From contig CM068380.1 in NCBI GenBank assembly GCA_034770075.1, positions 83,660,112 through 83,724,111 of the forward strand: a stretch of DNA of 64,000 nt, read 5' to 3'. The position numbers and the translations under genes were made by a program. The stretch comes from Aralia elata. Lineage: Eukaryota > Streptophyta > Magnoliopsida > Apiales > Araliaceae. Shown here piece by piece: positions 35,295-47,800 of the stretch (within the stretch, counting starts at the first letter, position 1; every line of letters starts with the position of its first letter). The notes beneath the pieces are model-generated. The model was not told the DNA's origin. It ran no database searches and saw only the letters and a list, made by a program, of their open reading frames with translations.

Positions 35295-35772
35295 TACGGC
35301 TGCAAATGAGCATGACGTAGCATGAACAACCCCTCATGCAACCTAGACTTGCAATATATCCCGTATATTGGTATCACCCACCTTTTGTTTCTTTTGGGAT
35401 GTTTTTCCCCATTAGACTTGGTGCTCCTTCGCTGTTTTCCAGCTTTCTTCTTTGATGCATCATATTTGCTATGCTTTCTTCCCATATGTTACCCATTGTT
35501 GATGTCTCTTCCAACATGGAATCCATTGTTGATGTCTCTTCCAACATGGTCCCGGGTCTGAATTGGTTAGAATCTGCAACTATGTTGTTTGCATCTTTCT
35601 GATTTTTTTTTCCTTTCTTCTTTTTGTCCTCCTTTTTTTGTCAAATGCACTTTATTTTGTCCTTTTTATATAAAGCTGCATTTGAGGGGGAGATATAGGA
35701 GATATGAGATATGATATGGTCTAGGTTGCATGAGGGGTTGTTCATGCTACGTCATGCTCATTTGCAGCGGTA
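35295..35772. repeat. 50-bp perfect inverted repeat bounding a segment of the LTR element interior
   Basis: The block starting ggctgcaaatgagcatgacg (about 35297-35348) recurs as its exact reverse complement ending tcatgctcatttgcagc (about 35719-35768). Between the arms lies about 370 bp that includes a polypurine-tract copy. The left arm is preceded by an A run (35271-35292). Confidence 0.85.
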
Positions 35773-36023
35773 TGATTTTTCGCTTCGCTTCGGTTTGTTC
35801 TTTTTTGGCTTGTGCAACTTGGGTCTCACATGGGTGCAACATTGGTTCTCGGCGTTGGCTGCTTCTTGGTGATTCCAGCTCACTTTCCATGACACTTTCC
35901 TCATGTTCTTCAGCTGCTTGCTAGTCATGATGGCTCCTTTATGTTGTTGCAATTTTTTCTTCATATTTTTGTCAAATGCACTTTAGTTTGTCCCTTCTAT
36001 GTAAAGTTGCATTTGAGGGGGAG
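35640..36023. repeat. Duplicated polypurine-tract module
   Basis: The stretch gtcaaatgcactttattttg ... gcatttgagggggag occurs at about 35640-35691 and again at about 35970-36023, 330 bp apart. Only the second copy abuts the 3' LTR. Confidence 0.8.
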
Positions 36024-36234
36024 TGTTAGAATATGTTAGGTGTGTTTTCCTCTCCATGTTATCCTCTCCATGTTTTCCTATATTGTGTGCTATCCTATTT
36101 CCTATATAAACTAATGTAATGCTATGTAAATAAACACAATGAATTAGAGAGTAATATTAGATAATGGAATTATTCCTATTCCTTATACTTATTTGTTCTA
36201 TTACATGAACACTCTTAAAATCTCTCTTTCAACA
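36024..36234 (+). repeat. 3' LTR
   Basis: A 211-bp copy of the 5' LTR, immediately preceded by the polypurine tract and followed by the gttgt target duplication. Confidence 0.93.
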
Positions 36235-37851
36235 GTTGTCAATTCTAAGGTTTGCATATGATATGAAATTTATAAAGAAATGTTTAGCGTGTAAAAAAAT
36301 GATGTGTATGAGATTTTTTTTTTGGTCGAACTATGATTGTGACATATATCAATATATGAGATTAAGTAAAATTATAAAACTAACTTATTATATCAAATAC
36401 ATCGTTAAAATATTATCAATTATAATTATCTACGTAACCCGCAATTAACAAATCGACATATAAAATCGTAAAATATATCATTATCCAAGGGTAATAAAGC
36501 TCGAGGAAAGATAATCTTGACAAGTAACATCATTTTCAATTTTATTTACAAAGTGTATAAATATTTACGCAGAACAAATAAAAGTTAGAATTTGAGACTA
36601 AAATGTACATACTTTGACAATGATAAATATTATTCTGGGGATATATATGAGTTTTTATTTTTAAATTAATCTCTGTTAGGATATGTCATACATAATCCCT
36701 TGTAATTACCCATAAGCTCATTGTATCGCAATTCGCGTGCAATTTTCAAGTGAATTTTGCTAATAAAAGCAGTGAGTTTATATCCAAAATTTTAATGTTT
36801 AATTTATCAAATAATAAGATGGAAAAGGAAAAATGGGAAAATGTACAAGTCTACAAAAGGCAAAAACACTTTATTTAGTCCATGTTCTTTTACTCTAATT
36901 TTAATTTAATCCTTATATAATATTATTTTTTTTGCATAATTGTTTGTATACAATTTTGTAGGTGTTCAATGTGTTCCCTAATGTGTGTAAGAGGTAATGA
37001 CATGAAAAAGAAAAAAAGAAAAAACAAAATTTCATGTGGCCAAAAGCTTCAGGTCTGTGTGAAAAATGAGGAACAAATAAGTCTTTTTCATTTCTCATTT
37101 ATTTCCTCCTTATTTCCTTCCCATTTATGCAATAATTATTAAACATTAAACAACAAAATATTTGTGATTTCTTGTTTATTTATAGGAAAAAAAAAATACA
37201 AAAATAGGATTTTTTTAAAAAATACAAAAATAATGACCTCATATTGTTCTAATATAATTACATAAAGTTATAATATAATAAAATAGGAAATAATATAATT
37301 AATAGTAATTAATATTATTATGTTTATTTTTTATTAAATTAAATAAAATGATTTTATTATAATTATATATATTTTATAATTATATATATATTTTTATTAT
37401 AATTTATTTTTTAAAATTATATCTTAGTTACTAATTTTTTTCTTTCTTTCTTGTCTATTTATATGAGTTTTATAGGAAATAAGAAGAAAATTGAAAAGAA
37501 ATTATAAAAGTCCCTTTTATTCTTCATCTTTCATGTAGACGTAGAGTAGTTAGCTACCTGGATTTTTTTATTTTTTATTTTAATTCTACGTCACTATTTT
37601 TTACACACACTAAGAATCATATTAGACATCTACAATATTATATACGGATAATTATGTAAAAAAATTATACAAAGATGAAATGGAAATTAGAATAAGAGTA
37701 CAGGGACAAAATAGGTACTTTTGCTGTCTGCAAAAGGAGCGTGGGTATTCGGGCCTACTGTTTAAGGCCCACCCTACAACTTCGGTCCCACGCAAATCCA
37801 TATCAAATTCGCTTGGATCATAAAAAAAACACTTGGTGCCGATAGAAGGAT

Positions 37852-40800
37852 ATGAAGATCGGCGGGGGGTTGGTGTTCGGAGGTCCACGCGCCGCCGCTT
37901 TTCCCGCAGTACTTCTTGGACGCCGCGGAGCTACAATTCGATGCTACTCCCCTTCTTGTGCTGCTGGTACATATTTACGTCTCGAACTTTTTTAGCTTTG
38001 AAATGAATAAATACATTTATTGTTTCAGTTAATTATCTTATTCTTTTCCGATGCATTCAGTAATCAGTTTACTCTCCCTTATGCCGTAAAATAGTTAATA
38101 GGGAACAATCCACTTGTAATCTGTATAAATATTGATATTAGCACCTAAAAACAAAATTTTGAACTAATATTTGTACATGTATGATGTGTTAATGAAGTAT
38201 CCTGGAATCTGGAAATGTGAAAGGTTTTTAATTTGGGTAACTTTCATTATTATGTACTTCTACATCCCACAAAAAGAGTCCCATTTGTAAATTTTGCAAA
38301 TATTATATGTTTTTCTTTTTTTAAGGATATATTCTTCTTTCATGTTTATCCCTAAGTAATATAATTTCTGAAGGATATGTTTTTCTTCAATGTTTATCAC
38401 TAAATAATATAATGATTGATGAGTGTTTACTTTAGTATTGGTGGAGAATGATTGTAAAATTGTGTTGTTATGCATGAGAACATTATATCATTTATACTAT
38501 CTTCAAAATAAAGAGGGCTCTTTTTGTGGAAGTCTTTTTTTCTTTTTTTACAAATGAGACTCTTTTTGTGGAATTGAGGTAGTAATAGAAGTGGAAAACG
38601 ATACAAATAGCTAAATGGATACTGAATAACAAAAAAAAAAAAAAAACCGACATTGTTATAGCTTTACGTTGTATTATTATAAAAATTATTGACTCTTCCT
38701 TGCTGAGACACACACATAAATATATAGTTGTGCGTATGATTGTGTGTGTCTGCACATATATTTACAATATATAGCCATATAGGGAATCAATCCATAGCTA
38801 GGTTGGCTATTTATTTTCAGGCCAACCAGTCTTTTACCGTCTTTTTAGATTGCGAACGTAAGAGTTTACTAAATTTTCAAATTCTTCTTGCGGATGGTGC
38901 CAAATAGTCTGTCAGGCGTATTTGAAATTACATATTATCCTTTTCCCCTTACTTCAATCAACTTCCAGAACTCAATTAATCCGCCTGCTAGACTGGCTAG
39001 TGGACGAGATCAATTATCACGGGTTCAATAAGAGGCTTATCACATGAGTGTTGACAACAATATTAATCATCTTTTGTACCTTCTGGAATGCCTGATTGCA
39101 GCGTTCAATTTCTGCAAATTAGTCATACCATTATTTGCTATGTGTTTACACTTTCTTCGGAGGAACCCACAGTCACTTCCTCTTTCTTTTTCTTTTTTTT
39201 TTTTTCACTGGGAACATCCTAGCCGCAAATCGCCTCAATGGAATTTGAACTAATGACTTATGTTGTTCCCTACCACTAGAGCACCCTTACAAGTAAAATG
39301 CATAAAAAGAATCATTGCACGTTCATATTCAACTTTCAAGAACTGACCACATTAGGAAGATTAACATTGGTGATTGGTCCAAAACCATGGCATCATTCTG
39401 ATAGCGTTTTATCATGTGTGGCCTCAACTGGTACAAGAGGAGCTATGCCTTATCAAGGTAGAATACAGAAGGCACACAAATAGTTTTGGCATCATCCGCT
39501 AGACAGTCTAGTGGGCGTCGTTGAATTTTTTTTAATCGCGTTAGTCCGCAATCTAAATAGATGGTAGAAGATGAGTTGGCTAGGAAATGGTCACAACTCA
39601 ACCATGAATCAGTCCCTACGCACACGCACACACACACTCACACACACACATATATATATATATATATTTATATAGGGACTATCCATTCTTTGCTTGCTTT
39701 AGAGAAGCTTATCAAAGGTCACTTATTCAAAAGAATCAAAACTGTGTAGTTTTGTTCGGAGAGTTAATTTATTAGTGATAAAATTTCCTTTCATCCATTT
39801 CTTCTCAAATCATACAAATAGTTCTTTCTATTCGTAAGCAGACGCGTTCTTTATCACAGGTTCTCCCATGCAGTCTCTGATAGTAATCCTTTTTTGTTTC
39901 TAACTACTACTTCAAGTTCTAAATCTTGACCACTAATATTTCTGTCCCAAACCTGAAATCTTGGATACTACTTTTCAGTCCCAAATCTTGATTACTACTA
40001 TTTCTGTGACAAAGTGCAACTCAGTTTTTATTTATTTATTTAATGTTAATAATTATGATAGTAATACTTTTTTATTACCACCACAAGTTAGTACGAAAAC
40101 AAATTAAGCTTTTAGCTGCAACCAGTATCATGCCTATGTCTTATGAATGCTTATGTTTTGCAGAGCTAGATAATGGGAATTACAATTTGTACTAGATACG
40201 AAAATTATTGTCATCTTCTTTATCGTTAGACTTTTTTGATAATGGGAAACTGTTTCCTTAGTCCCAAAATATAACATGGTCTCCTAACCTTAATGCAAAG
40301 AATGTGCTTGTGGCACCGAAAATTGAAAGAATATGACGAAGAAAGAGAACATTTAGCAATTGACATCAAAGTACCTATTAAAGGCAGACGAAGTTATAAA
40401 TCAATAGGCATTGGAACCAAAATTTGAGTCCAACCTTGATTTAAAACAGAAAGAAAAAAGAAAGGACTCTAATTTACAACGTACAACACATGAAAAGTCT
40501 ATTAGTTTACAACATACAACACATGAAAAATCAATAGACCAATTAACTAATAGATTGTTTCTTTTCTCAATTTTACCATTCAGTATAAATTCAAAAACAG
40601 AGAATATTAAGGTTTCACCTTTAAATTGGCAAACTAAAAAGGAACAAATTAATATTTTACATTCAAATACAAGATATGTTCAATATATATCACAGAGTGA
40701 GTGGAAGGGAGAGTGAACCTATTCAATGAGAGATCGCATGAGAGAACCCGTTTGAGGGAAATTGTGTGTGTATGAGAGAGATGAACAATTTGTATGATTT

Positions 40801-43800
40801 GAGAAGAAAACAGATGGTGAAGGGAAATAAAAAAGGAAAGGAAAATAACTTAACTCGCTTAACAAAATTATATAGTTTTGTTAAGGGGGCTTAGATAAGC
40901 TTATCTAAACTAGCCTTAAAATGTGTATTCCCATATGAATTTGACTAATTGCTATTTGATGTAAAATATATTACTTGCTTTCTATTGCAAAATATTTCAG
41001 TGAGCGGTTTATTTAGCAATTTTTTTGTTTGACGGAATTCTATTTCTTATTCTGAAAAATATCTTAGTGCAAAGTGGAGATGCAAAGCTTGCAGACCACG
41101 CGTCATTTATTAAAGATGTAGCTGTGACTGAACCACCCGAGCATCTGCAACACCTTCTAAGAATGCTTCAGGTTAGAGGTAAGGCATTGACCAAACTCTG
41201 GATCATTTGCGTTGTTTGTCGGAACTCATTGATTTATTGTGGATTTCCCATTGAAACAAAGTAATGAGTTTTAATGAGTTTTCTCGTCACATTACTTATA
41301 TTATATTTGAGTTTAGTTCTACTCGCAACGAAAATTGTCATCTTATTGGTTGGAATGTGTGGACCACCTAGGCAATAATTTGTTTGATTTTCCTTTCAAT
41401 TTATTGTTATATACTTGCAAATCTGTCAATGCACTACATTAAGAATTTTACTGCAGATAATTAAAAGGAAAAAAAATCCTGGATATTAACGAACCCTATA
41501 GTTTTTCACATGTGAAATATAGAAAAAGAAAAAAAGTCAAATTTTCTGAAAAAGAATTAATCCAACCAAGTGCCATATTGGACTCAGGGCTACTCCGTGA
41601 TCCCCACATGTGTTGTTCCCCCCCTAATCCCACTCATATAGGGCAATTACAACCACATTGGGTTTTGGGTGGCCCATGAGAATCATTGCTTTGGGTACAC
41701 GTCTAACAGTCAATCAAAGACCTCTAGAGACTTAGAAGAGGAATTACAGACTTTAGCAAAAATGACAATGAAGCTACAGGTTTGCTATGCTTATCCTTTG
41801 CTGCCATTTGTTTTATTAGAGGTCTTTACTTCTTAGATGTTGTTTTTTTACCTTTTCCCCCCATTTTTTCTAAGCTTCCCTTGTGTGTTCGTCGTTGTTA
41901 CACAGAGGTATCAGGATCCTACACTGACTCGCCTGTTCTTCATTGTTGATTTTATTTCTCTTTTGCCTTTGACTCGTGCTTTTCTGGCTTGTCAAAGAAG
42001 GCAGATTGACAATGTTTTGTTTATACTGAATACAAAGCTCAATTGTATGAGGTTGTAGATTTTTTTTGGTGGTTTAGTTGCCAATCATTATTCCATGGAG
42101 GCCTCAAATACTGTTTTCTATTTTTTGCTTTTCTCTGGTCTACTCTTTTTTCATTTCCCCTATTTATTATATTGGCATCTTTTACATTCACTGTTAATGC
42201 TAGCACGACTCTAACTTGTCTGTAATTCGGGCTATTATGAATTCTTGATTCATGAGTTGGTGCCATACAATGAAACCAATTACATTATTTGGTGTAGTAA
42301 AGTAAACATTACTGAATGAATGACTCTGGATCTAATTACACCATATTATTATTTGTTGATGGACTTATTTTGACAACCATGTGACTTGTGCCTTCTGCAC
42401 ATTATGTTTTTTACATATTGAAGTCATCCTATTAGAATTTTCAATTGATTGATTACTTATAAAATTATCATAATTATCACTTTTTAACAGGAGAACCAAT
42501 AATTTCTCCTGCGGCCAAGCAAGGGATGATTCCCCTTACAATTCCTCTATCCAGAAACAGATCAGGTTGGTATAGAGCCTGTATTTAAAGTTGAAAACTC
42601 ATTTTCTATCTTAACTGATGATTTTCTTGGCTATAGGTTTTGTGACTGCACTGCTACGATGGCCTACAGCTCCACCTGGGTAAAATGATGAATATTGCTG
42701 ATAATTATCTTTTGAGAGGTTATCTTTTTCTTGATCTATCTTCTCCAACACACAGAATGGAGATGCCAGTTGTGGAGGTCCGTAAGCATGGCGTGTGGCT
42801 TTTGGCCAAGAATGTAAGTCAAGATGCACATCCTTTGGATATTGAGACGCGATGAATTAATTTTCTTTGAGCATTATTTTTAAAAAACAAAGAAAAGAGA
42901 AGAAATTCCCCTGGGAATATATGAATACAAACAATCTCATTTTTGTTCTTGTCTGATCCGATGCAGGTAGACCAATATATTCACAGAATCCTGGTTGAAG
43001 AAGATGCCAATATTTCTCAGGAAAGAAACGATGAACTTTTTCATGCTGCAGCTGATGCTGGGACGAAACTTTACAAGAAGGGTGACTTTGCTGAATCTCA
43101 GATTTCAAGTTTAGATGTTTATCTTTTGCGGAAGGTACCCAAAAAATTCATTTGCTTTATAACTCTATTTAACTGGCTTGAGGAACTGCCATAACGTTTA
43201 GTAACTGTTAGAATGTAGAATATTCTGTAAATCTATTAGAATAGTATTAGAATCTAGCTATTTAGGGAAGGTAGTATTTAGCCTTGATTACAGCTTTAAT
43301 TAGAGCCTTAATTGTAGTTTGATTGTAACATAATGTAGTATATATACAATGAAATGATGAGAGGGATTTAACCTCTCATATTCACCAATTTCTTTGTTTT
43401 CTCACAACCCTAAATATGGGTTTCAACTGTAACTTTAGTTTGTTTCAGGTCGGTTTGTTTCCTGATATTTTGGAACGCAAAGTGATGCAGCACTTTGAAA
43501 AGGGGGACCATGTAAGACTAACCTGATCTTGCTATAATGTTTTAAAACAACATAAGTTTCATGAGTTTGCATCTGTAACAATTACTCATTCTGGTGGAAG
43601 GTGTCGGCTATGGTGACCGGAGAATTTTATACAAACAAGGAGCATTTTCCAGGATTTGGAAGGCCTTATGTATTCAATGCAGAGATTTTGCTGAAGTCTG
43701 TAGAAAATCTTTCTTGCCACCTCCAATAACTGCTTATAGTATTTCAACGAACAACTTGCATTATTTTCCTTAGGAGCTGTTTTGTGTACTGTATAGGGTT

Positions 43801-44449
43801 GGACGTACTTTAGAAGCTAAAGATGCTGCTAGGGGAGCTCTGAAGTCACCATGGTGGACTCTGGGTTGTGAATATCAGGTCTTGGCTTGTGGCCCTTGCC
43901 CTCTCACTTTTTGTGCTTCTTTTCTTGGCACCATTTCTTCCTTTATTGTTATCATGTTTTTTTCTGACCAACTGACACTACATTTATTGGCTGCGATTAA
44001 ATCTGTTTAGGAAGTTGCTAATATAGCTCAATGGGATGATGAACAAATTGAATACATTAAGGAGAAAGTATCAGAGGAGGGAAGGCAGGAAGATCTAAAG
44101 AAGGGAAAGGAACCTGCTCAGGTATTACGTAAAGAAATGGTCTATTATCAATTCCATACTTTCTTTAGATGTTAATTTACGTCATGGCGAATTTTTTCAT
44201 GCCTGTCTCTTTCTATTCACCGGTAGAAATGGTCTATTATCAATTCCATACTTTCTTTAGATGTTAATTTACGTATGTTTTTTCATGCCTGTCTCTTTCT
44301 ATTCACAGGTTGCATTGGATGAAGCTGCTTTTTTGTTGGATTTAGCCTCAATTGATGGGACCTGGGATGACTTAGTGGAGCGGATTGCTAAGTGTTATAA
44401 GGAGGCCGGGCTCCAGGACATTGCAAACTTTGTACTATTTAGAGGTTGA
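37852..44449 (+). CDS. Conserved plant protein, probably plastid-targeted, 353 aa, function unknown
   Basis: Eleven exons in frame: 37852-37966, 41068-41178, 42491-42565, 42637-42679, 42756-42813, 42967-43134, 43449-43511, 43601-43695, 43797-43878, 44011-44121, 44309-44449. The N-terminus (MKIGGGLVFGGPRAAAFPAV, then LLGRRGATIRCYSPSCAA) is rich in Arg, Ala and Ser and poor in acidic residues, like a transit peptide. The body includes FIKDVAVTEPPEHLQHLLRM, FVTALLRWPTAPPGMEMPVV, VDQYIHRILVEEDA, AMVTGEFYTNKEHFPGFGRP, RTLEAKDAARGALKSPWWTL and the C-terminal LASIDGTWDDLVERIAKCYK. I believe this is a conserved single-copy plant family, but I recognise no catalytic domain and will not name a function. 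Gene 4 runs convergently to the FPP gene, 435 bp apart at the stops. The exon 1 call rests on phase, a donor site and the missing N-terminus; its intron is 3.1 kb. Confidence 0.85.
37967..41067 (+). other. Intron 1 of the 353-residue protein gene
   Basis: About 3.1 kb of AT-rich sequence with an A run (38630-38646), a compound (CA)n(TA)n tract (39617-39666) and a short duplicated block near 40475-40530 (acaacacatgaaaa twice). No transposon family or gene is recognisable. The open frame at 40411-40716 is low-complexity and unsupported. Confidence 0.5.
39617..39666. repeat. Compound (CA)n(TA)n microsatellite
   Basis: An imperfect acacac run passes directly into a tatata run. Confidence 0.95.
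43206..43428. mobile_element. Solo LTR in intron 6 of the 353-residue protein gene
   Basis: A 223-bp segment begins tgttagaatg and ends gggtttcaact. It is flanked by perfect 5-bp repeats gtaac at 43201-43205 and 43429-43433. It contains a TATA-like tagtatatatacaatg near 43337-43352. There is no primer-binding site or internal region, so recombination between two LTRs is the simplest origin. The last base is t where ca is usual. Confidence 0.78.
44133..44310. repeat. Tandem duplication (92-bp period) of the 3' splice region of intron 10
   Basis: The block agaaatggtctattatcaat ... ctgtctctttctattcac occurs at 44133 and again at 44225. The second copy ends cacag|gt and supplies the acceptor for exon 11. 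In the first copy the same place reads caccggt, so its AG is lost. The copies also differ by a few bases (gtcatggcgaa versus gtatg). Confidence 0.9.
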
Positions 44450-44884
44450 GTATTGAATATAGATTTGGGAGGGCCACGTTATTTGAGGAATTTGTACATT
44501 TCCAATCTAGTGGGCCCTTTTCACTTTTAGGTTTAATTGGGGAATAAAACATTTTGTTTGATTTTATTTGTATTAGTTTTTCTAAAACTATGTAATTTCT
44601 GCCACATAATACCTCCTTATATTTTTACTTATGAAATTGTGTAAATGGTGCTTTGGTTCTCATTTTAAAGCTCAATACTTTATTTCACATTTATATCTCG
44701 ATTCATCATAGTTACAATAATACAGTATACACATTACACCAGCACACATACAAAACCATGCTCACTCTCTCCCCCTTCCCCAACCCAATAAAAACCGAAT
44801 TGATCTAGTCATCACAACAAAGCCCTAAGCGAGATCTATACTGACACGTCATTGTCGTAATTATGCAGCACATGGGAAGGGCGG
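44450..44884. other. Short convergent intergenic region
   Basis: Only 435 bp lie between the stop codon of the plus-strand 353-residue protein gene and the stop codon of the minus-strand FPP gene. Their 3' UTRs must therefore abut or overlap. No other feature seen. Confidence 0.85.
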
Positions 44885-47800
44885 TTACTTGCTATTGCCT
44901 TTCTTTGATCTCCAAAATAGCTTTTTTAACAATCTACCTCTGCACTTTCTCTTACCTGGAGCATTGTCCATGGAATTGATTACAGCTTCCCCATTTTCAT
45001 GTTTAATCCCATTTGAATTCAGAAGCCTTTCTGGAGAATTTACTATGCAGTCGAGACTGAAGGCAGAGCAGGTGCCATCAACACCGCTAGGAGACTTGGA
45101 GGTGCATATAATCTCTTTGGTTTTGGGAGACCTATAACACCTAATTTCAGCACTGTCCTCGGCCAGCATTTTGTCGAGAAGAGAGGTCCTCTTTTTATCG
45201 TCCTTCTTGGTGTTGTTCATAGTTGTAATTGCATCAGTGGGACTAGAGATGACCTTATCAAAAAGGGATGCATTTCTTGGTGAAGCCATTGCCTGAAACT
45301 GCCTCCCCAACTTTAGAATGGTTTCTTGGCACTCTGCCAACTTTTCCGAAGCTGCTGTTATCTCCGACTCCTAGATGGTTGAATAATATAGCTTCAAATG
45401 TGTGAGAATTTGAAATTCAACAATTGATTAAAACAAAGCTATTTTCACATGGGCACTTTATTTGATATAAACCTATATTTTCTAAAGTCCTCATAATTTC
45501 AACATGTCGTGATTCTCTTATACTAAGTAAGAGAATAGATAACAATCTGTCCATTTATATCAAATTTGCTGCAACAAGAAATTAATCCTCAATAGAAGTT
45601 ATAATGTGTTCCTTCTACTATTTCCAGAAACATCTCAGTGGGCCCTCCTTTCTGTCTGTTTTACTATCCGTCTGTCTGTTCTATGTTTAATTAATGCATA
45701 TTCATTTTTCTTTATAGACAGCTGCATAAACACTTAAAAGGAAAATGAGTAACTGTTTCAAACTCAAAACAGAATATATCTAATTTGTGACTCTTATTGT
45801 GAAGTCTATCAATAAAAATAAGCACACTATGGTACATTGTCAACAATCTCCCGCAATATGATCCTACAAATAAACTATAGGGCCTTAAAATCTGTAATAA
45901 CTAACTAGTAAAAGTATAGATTGATAAGTTGATGAGAACTTACATTTTGAAGTGGCTTTTCCTCTTTCTCCAAATCATACTTTATAATTACTTTATTTGT
46001 CATGCTGCAAGTTACAGAAGTCAGATTACTGAGAACTCCTAAAAATGAAGTGTTTTTTTTTTGGCTCATCGGAACAGAAGCATAAAAAAATTTACCTTTC
46101 TAGCTGGAGCTGTAAGTCAAGACACGTGGCCTCTAATACTTCACAAGATGTATTTTTGTTGTCCAGTTTATCCCCCAGAAATGACAATTTTTCGCCACCC
46201 TCGGCTAATTCAACTTTGGCCGCTGTTAGCTGTATCTCTTGATCTTCTTTCACCATTTTCGAAATTTCAAATTGATCTTCAACAATTCTCTTTGATCGAC
46301 TCAAAGTTTCCACCTCTGCTTGCAAGCTTTCAATTGTTGCCTCAAATTCCCCAAGTTGAATCATCAAAGATTCATTCTTACTAATCTCCGCCTGGATTCT
46401 TCCTTCCCTCTTTTCACATTCTGTATTTGTCAATTCATCTTGTAATCTTGTACTCTCTTCTCTCACATTTGACCAAAGTTCTTCCACTAGTGAAAAACTG
46501 TTATAGCATTTCCAATCTGAAACAATGGGAACTTGTAATTTATCTGCTTTTGCAAAGTGATTAATCATTCCACCTTCTATCTCACTCTCGCTTCGTGATT
46601 CATCCCAATCAAAGTGTTTCTTGATTGCATCCCTCATGCCTGAAACATCTTGAAGAGAAAAGCAATGGTTCATAATCCATTCCAAAGTAGAAGTTAATTC
46701 TTCGGCAAAATTTTCAAGACCTGCTTTTCCATTTAATACGTCATTACAGATTTGAACAAATTTCTGTAAGACAACACCCAGATCAGAAGTTTTCCATTGG
46801 AAAACACGAACCATGTATCCTGTTGGTGCTTCTGAAATATTATATGGGAAAGAACAATCAGCCTTCCAATTCAAGATTTCTGGTGTACCATAATGAAGAG
46901 ATTGTAAAGTGATTCCATTAACAAGCTCAATCATTTTATGTACTGATTTGCTCAGACCTGATTGGAACTGCTGGTTGCTCTTCTCTGCCAATGAGGTGTC
47001 ATCAACAGTTAATCTATCTGGTGAATACATGATTGAAGATTTATCAGGAGGTTTCGAGGAAATGCAGCCACTAACATCAGGATAGCTTAAGCATTCCCTT
47101 GGATTAAAAGATTCATTAGGGCTTGATTGATTTATGTGTGCCATGGCAACTTTGATGTCCTCTAGTATTTCACCTGGATTTCTTTGTGTTACTTGAGTTT
47201 GCTCCAAGACCACTTTCACTATATCATCCATCCAACCGGGAATTTTATCAATTAACATACTTTCAGACTGGATAACTTGGTTAGAGACAGAAATGTCACA
47301 ATGGCAGCCAGATGCTGTCACAAGCTCTCCACCAGTTGCTTCTGAGATATACCCACCTGACTGAGCTTTCAAGGGGCCACCAATTGTCTTACCTCCCTCA
47401 GAAGAAAGATTTGAACTCTCTAATGACTTATCAGCAGAAACTATTGCTAATTTCTCCATCTCAACAAAGTCATCCATCAGACTTATGTCTGAAGCTCCAC
47501 AAGATAATGGTGTCCCAGTTTTTCCATTTCTCAGAGGCTCCAATTCTGAAATCAAAGCAGAAGCCCAAGATTCGGCACAACTGAATTTTTCATCATTGCC
47601 CGTGTTAGACATTGATACCGAAGGAAGTTCATGAGTGGTAGGTAGATTCCCTGTCAGTCCTGCAGCTGTCTGACCTTTTGATAATTCCTTGAACTGTGCC
47701 TCAACTTCTGATAACCTGGAAGATGTGCTACCACATATGCTTCTTGAAAGTTGGAGGCCATTTGTTTTTTCAATCAGGGTTTCTTTAAGAGTCCTATTCT

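Larger units (their letters stand above)
33454..36234. mobile_element. Non-autonomous LTR retrotransposon (LARD/TRIM-like), 2781 bp, with 5-bp target duplication
   Basis: Two direct 211-bp LTRs (33454-33664 and 36024-36234) differ at only 3 positions by eye. Each starts tgttagaatatg and ends ctctttcaaca. The flanks are gttgt on both sides (33449-33453 and 36235-36239). The primer-binding site tggtatcagagc directly follows LTR 1, as in copia elements primed by initiator tRNA-Met. A purine tract (tttgagggggag) directly precedes LTR 2. The 2359-bp interior has no gag, protease, integrase or reverse-transcriptase reading frame, so it would depend on a partner element. High LTR identity implies recent insertion. 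Confidence 0.93.
31198..37851. other. Divergent intergenic region between CLF and the 353-residue probable plastid protein gene
   Basis: About 6.6 kb. The CLF 5' UTR and promoter occupy roughly 31198-31450. Then come an 80-bp tandem duplication (31677-31830), family A MITE copy 2 (32272-32443), an (AT)n tract (32921-32968), and the non-autonomous LTR element 33454-36234. AT-rich sequence from 36240 to 37640 has nothing recognisable. The promoter of the downstream gene should lie in the last few hundred bases. Confidence 0.6.

Noticed and set aside
41720..41779. 60-nt open segment with AG before and GT after in intron 2 of the 353-residue protein gene
   Set aside because: Its only open frame is phase 0, whereas exons 2 and 3 join in phase 1. 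Inclusion would cause a stop in exon 3. It could at most be a poison exon.
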